A DNA stretch of 64,000 bases from Geodermatophilus africanus (lineage in GTDB: Bacteria; Actinomycetota; Actinomycetes; Mycobacteriales; Geodermatophilaceae). Under the pieces are notes generated by a model. It ran no database searches. It was not told the origin of the DNA and worked only from the letters and a program-made list of their open reading frames with translations. The stretch lies in assembly GCF_900107105.1 (NCBI RefSeq), contig NZ_FNOT01000010.1:62001-126000 (forward strand), given 5' to 3'. Below, piece by piece: positions 7,762 to 15,943 of the stretch. Made by a program: the position numbers and the translations under genes. Numbering within the stretch: position 1 is the stretch's first letter; every line of letters begins with the position of its first letter.

Positions 7762-8150
7762 GCCGGGAGACCTTCGAGTACGCCGTGCTGCGCGTCGTGC
7801 CGCGGGTGGAGCGGGGGGAGTCGCTGAACGCCGGCGTCCTCGTCTACTGCCGCCAGCGCGACTACCTCGGCTCCCGGGTGCACCTGGACACCGACCGGCT
7901 GCGGGCCCTGGACCCCACCGCCGACCCCGAGGCGATCCGCAGCGCGCTGCAGGCCGCCGCCGACGTCTGCGCCGCCGACCCGGCCTCGGGCGCCGCCGGG
8001 CGGGAGGCCCTGGGTTCGCGGTTCCGCTGGCTGACCGCGCCGCGCAGCACCGTCGTCCAGGCCGGTCCGGTGCACACCGGGCTCACCGACGACCCCGACG
8101 CCGAGGCCGACCGGCTGCTGGCGCTGCTGGTCCTGCCCGTCCAGGGATGA
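7758..8150 (+). CDS. DUF3037 family protein
   Basis: The 130-residue protein matches DUF3037: FEYAVLRVVPRVERGESLNAGVLVYC at the N-terminus, then LDTDRLRALDP and a C-terminal FRWLTAPRSTVVQAGPVHTGL. The family is uncharacterised and typically sits next to HipA-like kinase genes. Here the GTG start overlaps the kinase stop (GTGA), implying translational coupling and probably a shared function such as substrate, regulator or antitoxin-like partner. That role is inference. The gene ends just upstream of the phoX promoter. Confidence 0.8.
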   Translation: MSRETFEYAVLRVVPRVERGESLNAGVLVYCRQRDYLGSRVHLDTDRLRALDPTADPEAIRSALQAAADVCAADPASGAAGREALGSRFRWLTAPRSTVVQAGPVHTGLTDDPDAEADRLLALLVLPVQG

Positions 8151-8175
8151 CCCAGGATCCCCACAGCGACCACAC

Positions 8176-8208
8176 AGGTCACGGGAGCTTCACCTCGCGT
8201 CCACCTGA
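8176..8208 (+). promoter_or_regulatory. PHO-box-like triple direct repeat upstream of phoX
   Basis: Three contiguous 11-mers, AGGTCACGGGA, GCTTCACCTCG and CGTCCACCTGA, share TCAC/CCAC at positions 4-7. This matches the layout of the actinobacterial PhoP PHO box (11-nt direct repeats with a TTCACC core). A TAGCGT -10 candidate lies at 8226-8231. The downstream gene is a phosphatase, the expected target of phosphate starvation control. Confidence 0.6.
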
Positions 8209-8267
8209 TCAGGGGAGCCCGCTGCCTAGCGTGCAAGGGACCTTTGTCACCTGATCAGAGGAACCTG

Positions 8268-10535
8268 ATGACGGACATCCGCGCCCCCTGGCGCCGCTAC
8301 CTGCCGCTGCTCGGCGCCAACACGGTGCGGCACGGCACCACCAGTCACACCACGTGCTTCTACAAGTGCGGCAACGCGTGTGACCGGCCGGTGCCCAACC
8401 AGACCGGCAACCCCACCTTCGCCTCGGTCGTCCAGTCCGCCGTCAGCCGGCGCAACGTGCTCAAGGCCGCCGGGGTCAGCGCCCTCGTCGTGGCAGCCGG
8501 TCCGGCCCTGCCCGCGGCCGCCCACGACCGCCCCCGGCGCGGGGGAGCGGCCGGTACCGACGCACCTCTGACGTTCCAGCCGGTCGAGCAGAACCAGCTC
8601 GACGAGCTCGTCATCCCGGCCGGCTACTCCTCCACCGTCGTCCTGCGCTGGGGGGACCCGGTCGAGGAGGGCTCGCCGGAGTTCCGCATCGACGCCCAGA
8701 CCCCGGAGGCGCAGGCCAAGCAGTTCGGCTACAACTGCGACTTCATCGGCTGGCTCCCGCTCGACGACGACAACGCGCTGCTCGTGGTCAACCACGAGTA
8801 CACCGACGAGCAGCTGATGTTCGCCGGCGTCGCCGACGAGGAGGGCGCGGGAGACATCACCGACGAGCAGAAGCGCATCGCGATGATGGCGCACGGCATC
8901 TCCGTGGTGCAGGTCCGCCGCGTCGGCCGGACCGGTCAGTGGCGGCCCACCCCCGAGCGCGACCGCAACCGGCGGATCACCACCGAGACCGAGTTCGAGC
9001 TGACCGGGCCGGCCGCGGGGTCGGAGTACCTGCGGACCAGCGCCGATCCCGAGGGCCGCACCGTCCGGGGGACGCTGAACAACTGTGCGGGCGGCATCAC
9101 GCCGTGGGGCACCACGCTGCACGGCGAGGAGAACTTCAACCAGTACTTCGGCGCCTCCGCACCGATCACCGACGCCCTGCAGCTGGCGGCGCTGGAGCGC
9201 TACGGCGTCAGCGCCGAGGACGCCCCGACCCGGCGGTGGGAGACCGCCGACCCCCGCTTCGACCTGGCCGAGGAGCCCAACGAGGTGAACCGGTTCGGGT
9301 GGGTCGTCGAGCTCGACCCGTACGACCCCACCTCGACGCCGAAGAAGCGCACCGCCCTGGGTCGCTTCAAGCACGAGGGCGCCAACATCCAGATCGACCG
9401 GGACGGCCGGGTCGTCGCGTACTCCGGCGACGACGAGCGCTTCGACTACATCTACAAGTTCGTGTCGAAGAGGCGGTACCGCAAGGGCGAGGGACGCCGG
9501 ACGCGCGAGCACAACATGACGCTGCTGGAGGACGGCGACCTCTACGTCGCCCGCTTCACCGGCGACTCCCCGGCCGCGGAGATCGACGGCAGCGGCGCGC
9601 TGCCCAGCGACGGCGAGTTCGACGGCACCGGCACCTGGGTCCCCCTGGTGGAGGACGGCCGCTCGACGATCCCCGGCAAGGACGTCGCGTGGGTGCTGAC
9701 CTTCACCCGGCTGGCCGCCGACCGGCTCGGCAAGCGGCTGGACGACAACGGGGACCCGGTGCTCGACGCCGCCGGGGACGAGATCGTCGACGACCCGTCG
9801 AAGGTGCCGACCAAGATGGACCGGCCCGAGGACATCCAGGTCAACCCGGTCAACGGCCGCGTGTACGCGGCGCTCACCAACAACTCCCGGCGGGGCACCG
9901 AGGGCCAGCCGGGGGCGGACGAGGCCAACCCGCTCACCCGCTCGCACGCCTTCTCGGAGGGCGAGGAGGGCGCCGAGGCGAGCTACGGCGAGCAGCCGGG
10001 GAACAACAACGGGCACGTCATCGAGTGGGAGGAGACGGGGTCGGCCGGCGGGACCGGGTTCAGCTGGCGGATCTTCCTGCTCGCCGGTGACCCGGAGCGC
10101 CCGGAGACCTACTTCGCCGGCTACGACAAGTCCCAGGTGAGCGCCATCTCCTGCCCGGACAACCTGGAGTTCGACCCGGCCGGCAACCTGTGGATCTCCA
10201 CCGACGGCAACGTCCTGTCGACCCGCAACCAGGAAGCCGGCACCACCGGACTGGTGGGCACCAACGACGGGTTGTTCGCCGTGCCGACTGCGGGCCCGGA
10301 GCGCGGTCACCTCAAGGCGTTCCTCACCGTCCCCATCGGTGCCGAGTGCAGCGGCCCGATGATCCCGGCGGACGGCAGGTCGGTGTTCGTGTCGGTGCAG
10401 CACCCCGGTGAGACGACCGGGTCGACCGTGGAGACCCCGTCGAGCACGTGGCCCGAGCACCGGGCCGAGGGGGGCTTCCCGCGGCCCAGCGTCGCGGTGG
10501 TCTTCCGCCACGACGGGCAGCGCCTGGGCGTCTGA
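8268..10535 (+). CDS. phoX: PhoX family alkaline phosphatase (DUF839), Tat-exported
   Basis: The 755-residue protein begins with a 60-residue segment containing CFYKCGNACD, then a twin-arginine signal (SRRNVLKAAGVSALVVAAGP, residues 60-79) and AHD as the likely cleavage area. The mature part has PhoX/DUF839 hallmarks: LLVVNHEYTDE, NNCAGGITPWGTTLHGEENFNQYF, GRFKHEGANI, YIYKFVSKRRYRKGEG, and AALTNNSRRGT. PhoX enzymes are Ca/Fe-dependent phosphomonoesterases exported folded by Tat. Homologous N-termini with the Cys cluster before the Tat motif are typical of actinobacterial members. A PHO-box-like array lies 60 nt upstream. ATG 8268 follows AGAGGAAC; GTG 8244 is an alternative. Confidence 0.85.
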   Translation: MTDIRAPWRRYLPLLGANTVRHGTTSHTTCFYKCGNACDRPVPNQTGNPTFASVVQSAVSRRNVLKAAGVSALVVAAGPALPAAAHDRPRRGGAAGTDAPLTFQPVEQNQLDELVIPAGYSSTVVLRWGDPVEEGSPEFRIDAQTPEAQAKQFGYNCDFIGWLPLDDDNALLVVNHEYTDEQLMFAGVADEEGAGDITDEQKRIAMMAHGISVVQVRRVGRTGQWRPTPERDRNRRITTETEFELTGPAAGSEYLRTSADPEGRTVRGTLNNCAGGITPWGTTLHGEENFNQYFGASAPITDALQLAALERYGVSAEDAPTRRWETADPRFDLAEEPNEVNRFGWVVELDPYDPTSTPKKRTALGRFKHEGANIQIDRDGRVVAYSGDDERFDYIYKFVSKRRYRKGEGRRTREHNMTLLEDGDLYVARFTGDSPAAEIDGSGALPSDGEFDGTGTWVPLVEDGRSTIPGKDVAWVLTFTRLAADRLGKRLDDNGDPVLDAAGDEIVDDPSKVPTKMDRPEDIQVNPVNGRVYAALTNNSRRGTEGQPGADEANPLTRSHAFSEGEEGAEASYGEQPGNNNGHVIEWEETGSAGGTGFSWRIFLLAGDPERPETYFAGYDKSQVSAISCPDNLEFDPAGNLWISTDGNVLSTRNQEAGTTGLVGTNDGLFAVPTAGPERGHLKAFLTVPIGAECSGPMIPADGRSVFVSVQHPGETTGSTVETPSSTWPEHRAEGGFPRPSVAVVFRHDGQRLGV

Positions 10536-10570
10536 CGGAGGGCAGCCTCCTCTCGATCCGGGAGGACGCC

Positions 10571-10601
10571 GGCCGGCCCGGGGGTGACCCCCGGGCCGGC
10601 C
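10571..10601. terminator. Bidirectional terminator hairpin
   Basis: GGCCGGCCCGGGGGT and its exact reverse complement flank a single G, giving up to 15 bp (about 13 with a realistic loop). It sits between the stops of phoX and the convergent pterin dehydratase gene. Confidence 0.65.
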
Positions 10602-10610
10602 TGCCCGCCC

Positions 10611-10913
10611 TCAGCCGGGGAAGAGCCCGTCGATCCGGCGGGCGAGCTCGAGGTCGAGCTCGGTGACCCCGCCCGCGGAGTGGGTGACCAGCGTGAGGTG
10701 CAGCCGGCGCCAGCGCAGGTCGACGTCGGGATGGTGGTCGAGCTGCTCGGCGACGAACGCGATCCGCACGAGCGCGGCGACGGCGTCCGGGAACCCGGGC
10801 AGCTCGACGGTGCGCCGGATGCCCTCGCCGTCCCCCGACCAGAGTGGCAGCCCCGACAGGGCGGCGGTGAGCTGGTCGGGGGACAGGCGGGACGGTCGCG
10901 GCACGGCGGTCAT
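10611..10913 (-). CDS. 4a-hydroxytetrahydrobiopterin (pterin-4a-carbinolamine) dehydratase
   Basis: The 100-residue protein is a complete PCD/DCoH-family fold. FVAEQLDHHPDVDLRWRRLHLTLVTHSAGGVTELDLELA holds the HHPD motif and the paired His of the active site. The enzyme dehydrates 4a-hydroxy-tetrahydropterin for recycling after aromatic amino acid hydroxylation, though in bacteria without such hydroxylases its role may be in molybdopterin or transcription contexts. No hydroxylase gene is nearby. It follows the cysH operon on the same strand (16-nt gap) and may be its last gene. Confidence 0.85.
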   Translation of the reverse strand: MTAVPRPSRLSPDQLTAALSGLPLWSGDGEGIRRTVELPGFPDAVAALVRIAFVAEQLDHHPDVDLRWRRLHLTLVTHSAGGVTELDLELARRIDGLFPG

Positions 10914-10929
10914 CCTGCCGCCGGAGGGC

Positions 10930-11640
10930 CTAGAGGTGCAGGCCGCACTCGGTCTTGCCGCGGCCGGCCCAGCGACCGGCGCGCGGGTCCTCGCCCGGGG
11001 CCACCGGACGGGTGCACGGTGCGCAGCCGATCGAGGCGTAGCCGATCTCCTGCAGCGGGTTGACCGGCACCTGATGCTCGGCGGTGTAGGCGTCGACGTG
11101 CTCCTCCGTCCACGCGGCCAGCGGGTTGACCTTGACCATGCCGCGCTTGGCGTCCCAGTCGACCACCCTGGTGCCGGCGCGGGTCGGGGACTCGTCGCGG
11201 CGGACGCCCGAGCCCCAGGCGCTGTACCCGGCCAGCGCCTTCGCCAGCGGCTGGACCTTGCGCAGCGAGCAGCACAGGTCCGGGTCGCGGTCGTGCAGCC
11301 TCGCGCCGTGCTCGGCGTCCTGCTCGGCGACCGTCTGCTCGGGCAGCACGTTGACCAGCGTGATCGGCATGACGCCGCTGACCCAGTCGCGGGTGCCGAT
11401 GGTCTCGGCGAAGTGGTAGCCGGTGTCGAGGAAGACGACGTTGACGCCCGGCACCGCCCGCGACGCCAGGTGCGAGAGCAGCCCGTCGGCCATGGACGAG
11501 GTGACCGCGAAGTCGTCGCCGAAGGTCTCCCCGGCCCAGCGCAGGACGGCGAGCGCCTGCTCGACGGGGTCGGCGATGCCCTCGAAGCGGGCGTCGGCCT
11601 CGGCGGCGAGCTCCCGCGTGGGCCGGACGGCGGTCGTCAT
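10930..11640 (-). CDS. cysH: Assimilatory adenylyl-sulfate (APS) reductase
   Basis: The 236-residue CysH protein has the PAPS/APS reductase fold: FAVTSSMADGLLSHLA (P-loop-like), FLDTGYHFAETI, and the paired-cysteine motifs CCSLRKVQPL and SIGCAPCTRP that bind a [4Fe-4S] cluster. The cluster marks it as the APS-using type. It ends ECGLHL, the conserved C-terminal nucleophilic Cys that receives sulfite before thioredoxin release. The ATG overlaps the stop of the small CxxC gene (ATGA), so sirA, the small gene and cysH form one operon, probably under the upstream leader peptide. Confidence 0.92.
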   Translation of the reverse strand: MTTAVRPTRELAAEADARFEGIADPVEQALAVLRWAGETFGDDFAVTSSMADGLLSHLASRAVPGVNVVFLDTGYHFAETIGTRDWVSGVMPITLVNVLPEQTVAEQDAEHGARLHDRDPDLCCSLRKVQPLAKALAGYSAWGSGVRRDESPTRAGTRVVDWDAKRGMVKVNPLAAWTEEHVDAYTAEHQVPVNPLQEIGYASIGCAPCTRPVAPGEDPRAGRWAGRGKTECGLHL

Positions 11641-11807
11641 GGCTGCTGCACTCCTGTTCCGGTGAGCCGGACGGTGAAGGTCCGCAGGCAAGCGGCGCAG
11701 TGCCACTCGCCTCCGTCCCCGTGCGGGGTCAGCTCCTCGTCCCCGCAGTACGGGCAGAAGAACACGGGCAGGTGCCGTGTCCTTCCCTCCTGCGGCTGGT
11801 CGTCCAT
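11637..11807 (-). CDS. Small double-CxxC protein between sirA and cysH
   Basis: This 56-residue protein has two CxxC pairs (FFCPYCGDEEL and WHCAACLRTF), a likely zinc ribbon. Its ATG lies 1 nt after the sirA stop, and its stop overlaps the cysH start. I recall small proteins of this kind being common in actinobacterial sulfite-reductase operons, so a role in metal or cluster handling, or as a redox partner of the sulfite or APS reductase, is plausible. Its function is not established. Confidence 0.75.
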   Translation of the reverse strand: MDDQPQEGRTRHLPVFFCPYCGDEELTPHGDGGEWHCAACLRTFTVRLTGTGVQQP

Positions 11808-11808
11808 C

Positions 11809-13497
11809 TCAGAGCAGCCAGGCCTCGTCAGCCCGGGCGACATAGGCGGCGAAGCTCTCGCCGGCCTCCCGCCGCTCGACGTAACCGCGCAGCACGCGCT
11901 CGCAGTAGTCGGCCGTCTCGGCCTTGGTCACCTTGTGGCCGCGGAACTTGCGGCCGAACGCCGCCTCGACGCCGAGGTGGCCGCCCAGGTGCACCTGGAA
12001 GCCCTCGACCATCTCGCCCGCGTCGTCACGGACCATCGAGCCCTTGAAGCCGATGTCGGCGGTCTGGAACCGCGCGCAGGCGTTGGGACAGCCATTGACG
12101 TTGATCGACAGCGGCGTGTCGAAGTCCGGCAGCCGCTTCTCCAGCTCGGCGTAGAGGTCCTGCGCGTGCTGCTTGGTCTCGACGATCGCGAGCTTGCAGA
12201 ACTCCAGCCCGGTGCAGGCCATCGTGCCCCGCCGGAAGGCGCTGGGGCGGACCTGCAGGTCGTGCTCGGTCAGCGCAGCGACCAGGTCCTCGACGTTGTC
12301 GTCCGGCACGTCGAGGATGACGAGCTTCTGCTGGGCGGTGGTGCGGACGCGCCCGGCGCCGTACCGGTCGGCCAGGTCGGCGACGCGGGCCAGCAGCGAG
12401 CCGTTGATGCGGCCGGTGCGCAGCGCGAAGCCGAGGGCGTTGTTGCCGTCCTTCTGCCGCAGAACGCCGACGTGGTCGCGCTGGTCGTTCCTGGGGGCCG
12501 CGGGCGGGGGGCCGTCGGGCAGCGCCGTCTTCAGGTACTCGTCCTGCAGGACCTGGCGGAACTTCTCCGGGCCCCAGTCGGCCATGAGGAACTTGATCCG
12601 GGCGCGGTTGCGCTGCCGGCGGTAGCCGTAGTCGCGGAAGATCGAAGTGCAGGCCGCCCACACGTCGCTGACCTGCTCCGGCCGGACGAAGACGCCGATC
12701 CGCTGGGCCAGCATGGGGTTGGTCGACAGCCCGCCGCCCACCCACAGGTCGAAGCCGGCCTCGCCGGCCTCGTTGACCACGCCGACGAACGAGACGTCGT
12801 TGATCTCGTGGCCGGTGCAGTGGTCGGTGCAGCCGGAGATCGACGTCTTCCACTTGCGCGGCAGGTTGCTGAACTCGGGGCTGCCGATGTACTTGTCGAC
12901 GGTCTCCTGCAGGTACGGGGTCCCGTCGATGACCTCGTCGTCGAGGATCCCGGCCAGCGGACAGTTGAGCATGACGCGCGGGGTGTCACCGCACGCCTCG
13001 GTGGTCGACAGCCCGACCGCCTCGAGCCGCCGCCAGATCTCGGGGACGTCCTCGATGCGGATCCAGTGCAGCTGCACGTTCTGACGGTCGGTGACGTCGG
13101 CGACGTCCCGGCCGAACTCGGTGCTGATCCCGGCGATGACCCGCAGCTGCTCGGAGGTGAGCTGCCCGCCGTCGATGCGCACGCGCAGCATGAAGTAGGA
13201 GTCCTCGAGCTCCTCGGGCTCCAGCACGGCGGTCTTCCCGCCGGGGATGCCCTGGGCCCGCTGGGTGTAGAGCCCCATCCAGCGCATCCGGCCGCGCAGG
13301 TCGGAGGGGTCGATGCCGCCGAACCCGGTGTGGGCGTAGATGTCGAGGACCCGCTGGCGCACCGTGAGGCCGTCGGCGTCCTTCTTCATCCGCTCGTTGG
13401 GGTTGAGCGGCTCCCGGTAGCCCAGCGCCCACTGGCCCTGGCCACGCTGTGGTGTGTCGCGACGCTGGGGCCTGGTGCTGGTGCGGGGGGTCGTCAC
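11809..13497 (-). CDS. sirA: Ferredoxin-dependent sulfite reductase (nitrite/sulfite reductase family)
   Basis: The 562-residue protein has the duplicated nitrite/sulfite reductase architecture. DRQNVQLHWIRIEDVP and CGDTPRVMLNCPLAG lie in the first half, and SISGCTDHCTGHEINDVSFVG follows. The siroheme-[4Fe-4S] ligands are CTGLEFCKLA (Cx5C) and NGCPNACARF (Cx3C). It reduces sulfite to sulfide with electrons from ferredoxin. The neighbours (cysH, cysC, cysteine-type leader) make sulfite the expected substrate. GTG 13497 is the first start in a basic N-terminus resembling other actinobacterial SirA proteins. A cysteine-codon leader ORF lies 100 nt upstream. Confidence 0.92.
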   Translation of the reverse strand: MTTPRTSTRPQRRDTPQRGQGQWALGYREPLNPNERMKKDADGLTVRQRVLDIYAHTGFGGIDPSDLRGRMRWMGLYTQRAQGIPGGKTAVLEPEELEDSYFMLRVRIDGGQLTSEQLRVIAGISTEFGRDVADVTDRQNVQLHWIRIEDVPEIWRRLEAVGLSTTEACGDTPRVMLNCPLAGILDDEVIDGTPYLQETVDKYIGSPEFSNLPRKWKTSISGCTDHCTGHEINDVSFVGVVNEAGEAGFDLWVGGGLSTNPMLAQRIGVFVRPEQVSDVWAACTSIFRDYGYRRQRNRARIKFLMADWGPEKFRQVLQDEYLKTALPDGPPPAAPRNDQRDHVGVLRQKDGNNALGFALRTGRINGSLLARVADLADRYGAGRVRTTAQQKLVILDVPDDNVEDLVAALTEHDLQVRPSAFRRGTMACTGLEFCKLAIVETKQHAQDLYAELEKRLPDFDTPLSINVNGCPNACARFQTADIGFKGSMVRDDAGEMVEGFQVHLGGHLGVEAAFGRKFRGHKVTKAETADYCERVLRGYVERREAGESFAAYVARADEAWLL

Positions 13498-13597
13498 GGT
13501 GGCACTTCCTTCTGCGCCGTCCGCCGCGGCGCCGGGACCGGGACGGGGTGGGCGCTGCCAGATCGGGAGGCGCAGCGGGTGCTGCGGGAGACCGGGG

Positions 13598-13693
13598 TCA
13601 GCGCGCGGGGCGACAGACCGCGCTGCTGACCAGCGCGAGGTCGATGTGACGGCGCGCGACGAGGAGCAGGGCGCGACCGGTCACGCCTCCCAT
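13598..13693 (-). CDS. Cysteine-codon leader peptide upstream of sirA
   Basis: The minus strand encodes a 31-residue peptide (ATG 13693; in-frame GTG at 13684 gives 28) ending ARRHIDLALVSSAVCR then PAR and stop. RRHIDL-xxVSSAxC is the hallmark of short actinobacterial leader peptides found upstream of sulfur and cysteine genes, where ribosome progress at the terminal Cys codon is thought to control the downstream operon. It lies 100 nt upstream of sirA on the same strand. The peptide is too short to have been detected as a normal gene, but the motif match is strong. Confidence 0.85.
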   Translation of the reverse strand: MGGVTGRALLLVARRHIDLALVSSAVCRPAR

Positions 13694-13727
13694 GGTCCCA
13701 CACCCGACGGAACCGGAGGAGTGTGAC

Positions 13728-14279
<552 letters not shown>

Positions 14280-14327
14280 GCCCGCCAGTCTCGCGCAGGC
14301 CCTCGCGGCTCCGCCGCCCCGCCCCGG

Positions 14328-14813
14328 CTACCGGCGCTCGGTGGAGTAGGCGGCGTCCCCGAAGGAGCGCCACGCCTCCTCGACCGCGATGAGCTCGGCG
14401 ACCGCCGGCGGCAGCTCGCCCGCGACGACGTCGGCGAGGGTGACCCGCTCGAGCACCCGCCGGTAGGCCTCCCGCGCCGCGACCCACACCGAGGCCAGCG
14501 GGACGGCGGTGCCCGAGTACTCGACGTCCTCCGGGCGCTGGCCGTGCACCTCGGCGAGGAAACCCTGCTCCACGCGCATGACCCGGGCGATGGAGACCTC
14601 CGACGGCGGGAGGGCCAGCCGGTAGCCGCCGTCGCGGCCACGCTGGCTGGTGACCAGCCGGGCGTGCTGGAGGTCGCCGAGGATCGACTGGAGGAACCGG
14701 GAGGGGATGCCCTGGGCCGCGGCGATGCGGTCGCAGGTCAGGGCTCCGGGTGCCGCCGCGGCCAGTTCCACGGCGGCCCGGACGGCGTAGTCGACCCGGG
14801 CGGTGATGCGCAC
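14328..14813 (-). CDS. Rrf2 family transcriptional regulator
   Basis: The 161-residue protein begins MRITARVDYAVRAAVELA, with a winged helix (IAAAQGIPSRFLQSILGDLQHARLVTSQRGRDGGYRLALPPSEVSIARVMRVEQG) typical of Rrf2/IscR/CymR proteins. It lacks the three-Cys cluster-binding loop of IscR; the only cysteine I see is in ALTCDR. It is thus more like cluster-free members such as CymR, a cysteine-metabolism regulator in Firmicutes. Its position 48 nt upstream of cysC on the same strand supports control of sulfur assimilation, but this is inferred. Confidence 0.8.
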   Translation of the reverse strand: MRITARVDYAVRAAVELAAAAPGALTCDRIAAAQGIPSRFLQSILGDLQHARLVTSQRGRDGGYRLALPPSEVSIARVMRVEQGFLAEVHGQRPEDVEYSGTAVPLASVWVAAREAYRRVLERVTLADVVAGELPPAVAELIAVEEAWRSFGDAAYSTERR

Positions 14814-14848
14814 GGCGGCCAGTCTGCCCTGTCTGGGAGGGTGACACC

Positions 14849-15610
14849 GTGTCGCAGCTGCGTTTCACCACCTTGGTGGAGGCGCCGCTGACCGTGGCCT
14901 TCGACGTCGCGCGGGCCCTCGGCCGCCCCTGGCCGGTGCCGCTGGAGGAGGTCGTGTCGGTCCGCCCGAACCGTGACCTGTACGCCGTCGGGCCCGGCCA
15001 CGGCTGGCGTCGGCTGACCCACTCCCGCCGTTTCACCGCCACCGGCGCCGGCACCGTCGTCGAGGAGCAGGTCGACTGGGCGACCGCGCTGCCGGGCCCG
15101 CTCGGGCGGGTGGTGGACCCGCTGCTGCGCCGGCGGGTCCGCCGCGCGATGCGGGCGCACCTCGACGGGTACGCCGCCGCGGCGGCGCGGCGCGCGCTCG
15201 ACGTCGTCCAGGTGGTCGGCGCGGCGCTGGTGGACGGCGACCGGGTGCTCGTGGCCCGCCGGTCGGGCGGGCCCTACGACGGCTGCTGGGAGTTCCCCGG
15301 CGGCAAGGTCGAGCCGGGGGAGGAGGAGCTTCCCGCGCTGGTCCGCGAGATCGGCGAGGAACTGGGCGGGACCGTCGTCCCCGAGGGGTTCCTGGGCGAG
15401 GTGGTGCTCGACGGCGTGGTCGCCGGCGGACTACCCGGCGCCTCGACGCTGCGGGTGTGGTGGGCCCGGCTGCAGCCCGGCAGCGAGGTCACCGCGCACG
15501 AGCACAGCGAGCTGCGCTGGCTGGCCGCCGGCGAACTGGAGTCCCTGGACTGGATCCCTGCCGACCGGCCACTGCTGCCCGCCGTCCGCGCGCTGCTGGC
15601 CCGCCTCTGA
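14849..15610 (+). CDS. SRPBCC-Nudix fusion protein (MutT-like hydrolase)
   Basis: Residues 1-115 of 253 look like a SRPBCC/polyketide cyclase-type domain (RFTTLVEAPLTVAFDVARAL ... FTATGAGTVVEEQVDWATALPGPLGRVVDPLL). Residues 118-253 are a MutT-like Nudix hydrolase starting VVGAALVDGDRVLVARRS, with the Nudix box from GGKVEPGEEELPALVREIGE followed by ELG and the downstream HEHSELRWLAAGEL typical of (d)CTP/8-oxo-dGTP pyrophosphatases. The Nudix part is expected to clean oxidised or modified nucleotides. The lipid-binding-like partner is unusual. The GTG follows GGGAGG at a suitable spacing, and the gene is divergent from the Rrf2 regulator. Confidence 0.75.
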   Translation: MSQLRFTTLVEAPLTVAFDVARALGRPWPVPLEEVVSVRPNRDLYAVGPGHGWRRLTHSRRFTATGAGTVVEEQVDWATALPGPLGRVVDPLLRRRVRRAMRAHLDGYAAAAARRALDVVQVVGAALVDGDRVLVARRSGGPYDGCWEFPGGKVEPGEEELPALVREIGEELGGTVVPEGFLGEVVLDGVVAGGLPGASTLRVWWARLQPGSEVTAHEHSELRWLAAGELESLDWIPADRPLLPAVRALLARL

Positions 15611-15614
15611 CACA

Positions 15615-15649
15615 CCGCGGGCGCCGTCCCGGAGGAACGGCGCCCGCGG
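15615..15649 (+). terminator. Terminator hairpin after the SRPBCC-Nudix gene
   Basis: CCGCGGGCGCCGT (15615-15627) pairs perfectly with 15637-15649 around a 9-nt loop, starting 5 nt after the stop codon. Confidence 0.65.
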
Positions 15650-15663
15650 CGACGTGCTGGAAC

Positions 15664-15717
15664 GGCCCCGTCCAGAGGCTCACCCCGAGCTAGCGAGGGG
15701 TGAGGAGGACGGGGCGG
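15664..15717 (-). repeat. Dispersed repeat, tandem copy with truncated left end (R3)
   Basis: On the minus strand it runs from a shortened left end through CCTCACCCCTCGCTAGCTCG to CTGGACGGGGCC. It is fused head to tail with copy R4. Confidence 0.7.
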
Positions 15718-15774
15718 CCTCCTTGCAGGGTCCCACCGCGAGCCTGCGAGGGGTGGGGGGCAAGGAGGTCCTTT
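15716..15774 (-). repeat. Dispersed repeat abutting the csbD stop codon (R4)
   Basis: On the minus strand the csbD stop TAA runs directly into AGGACCTCCTTGCC, then CCCCTCGCAGGCTCGCGG and CCCTGCAAGGAGGCC. The unit is 59 nt and overlaps the stop codon by 2 nt. Confidence 0.8.
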
Positions 15775-15943
15775 ATTTGAAGACGTCCTTGACCTTCTCG
15801 CCGGCCTGCTTGAGGTTGCCGGAGGCCTGGTCGGCCTGGCCCTCGGCCTGCAGGTCGCGGTCGCCGGTCGCCTCGCCGACGGTCTCCTTGCCCTTGCCGG
15901 AGAGCTCCTCGGCCTTGTTCTTCATCTTGTCGATGCCACTCAT
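15773..15943 (-). CDS. CsbD family stress protein
   Basis: This 56-residue, highly charged, hydrophilic protein has the CsbD pattern: MSGIDKMKNKAEELSGKGKE, VGEATGDRDLQAEGQADQA, GNLKQAGEKVKD. CsbD-like proteins are general-stress proteins (SigB-dependent in Bacillus) with no defined biochemical activity. The ATG has GAGAGGAG 6-8 nt upstream. A GTGT-N16-GGGTAG candidate for a SigB/SigF-type promoter lies about 30 nt upstream of the start. The stop codon is embedded in the end of repeat R4. Confidence 0.85.
   Translation of the reverse strand: MSGIDKMKNKAEELSGKGKETVGEATGDRDLQAEGQADQASGNLKQAGEKVKDVFK

Noticed and set aside
8247..10511. 754-codon minus-strand frame opposite phoX
   Set aside because: Antisense shadow caused by high GC3; PhoX motifs and a Tat signal are on the plus strand.
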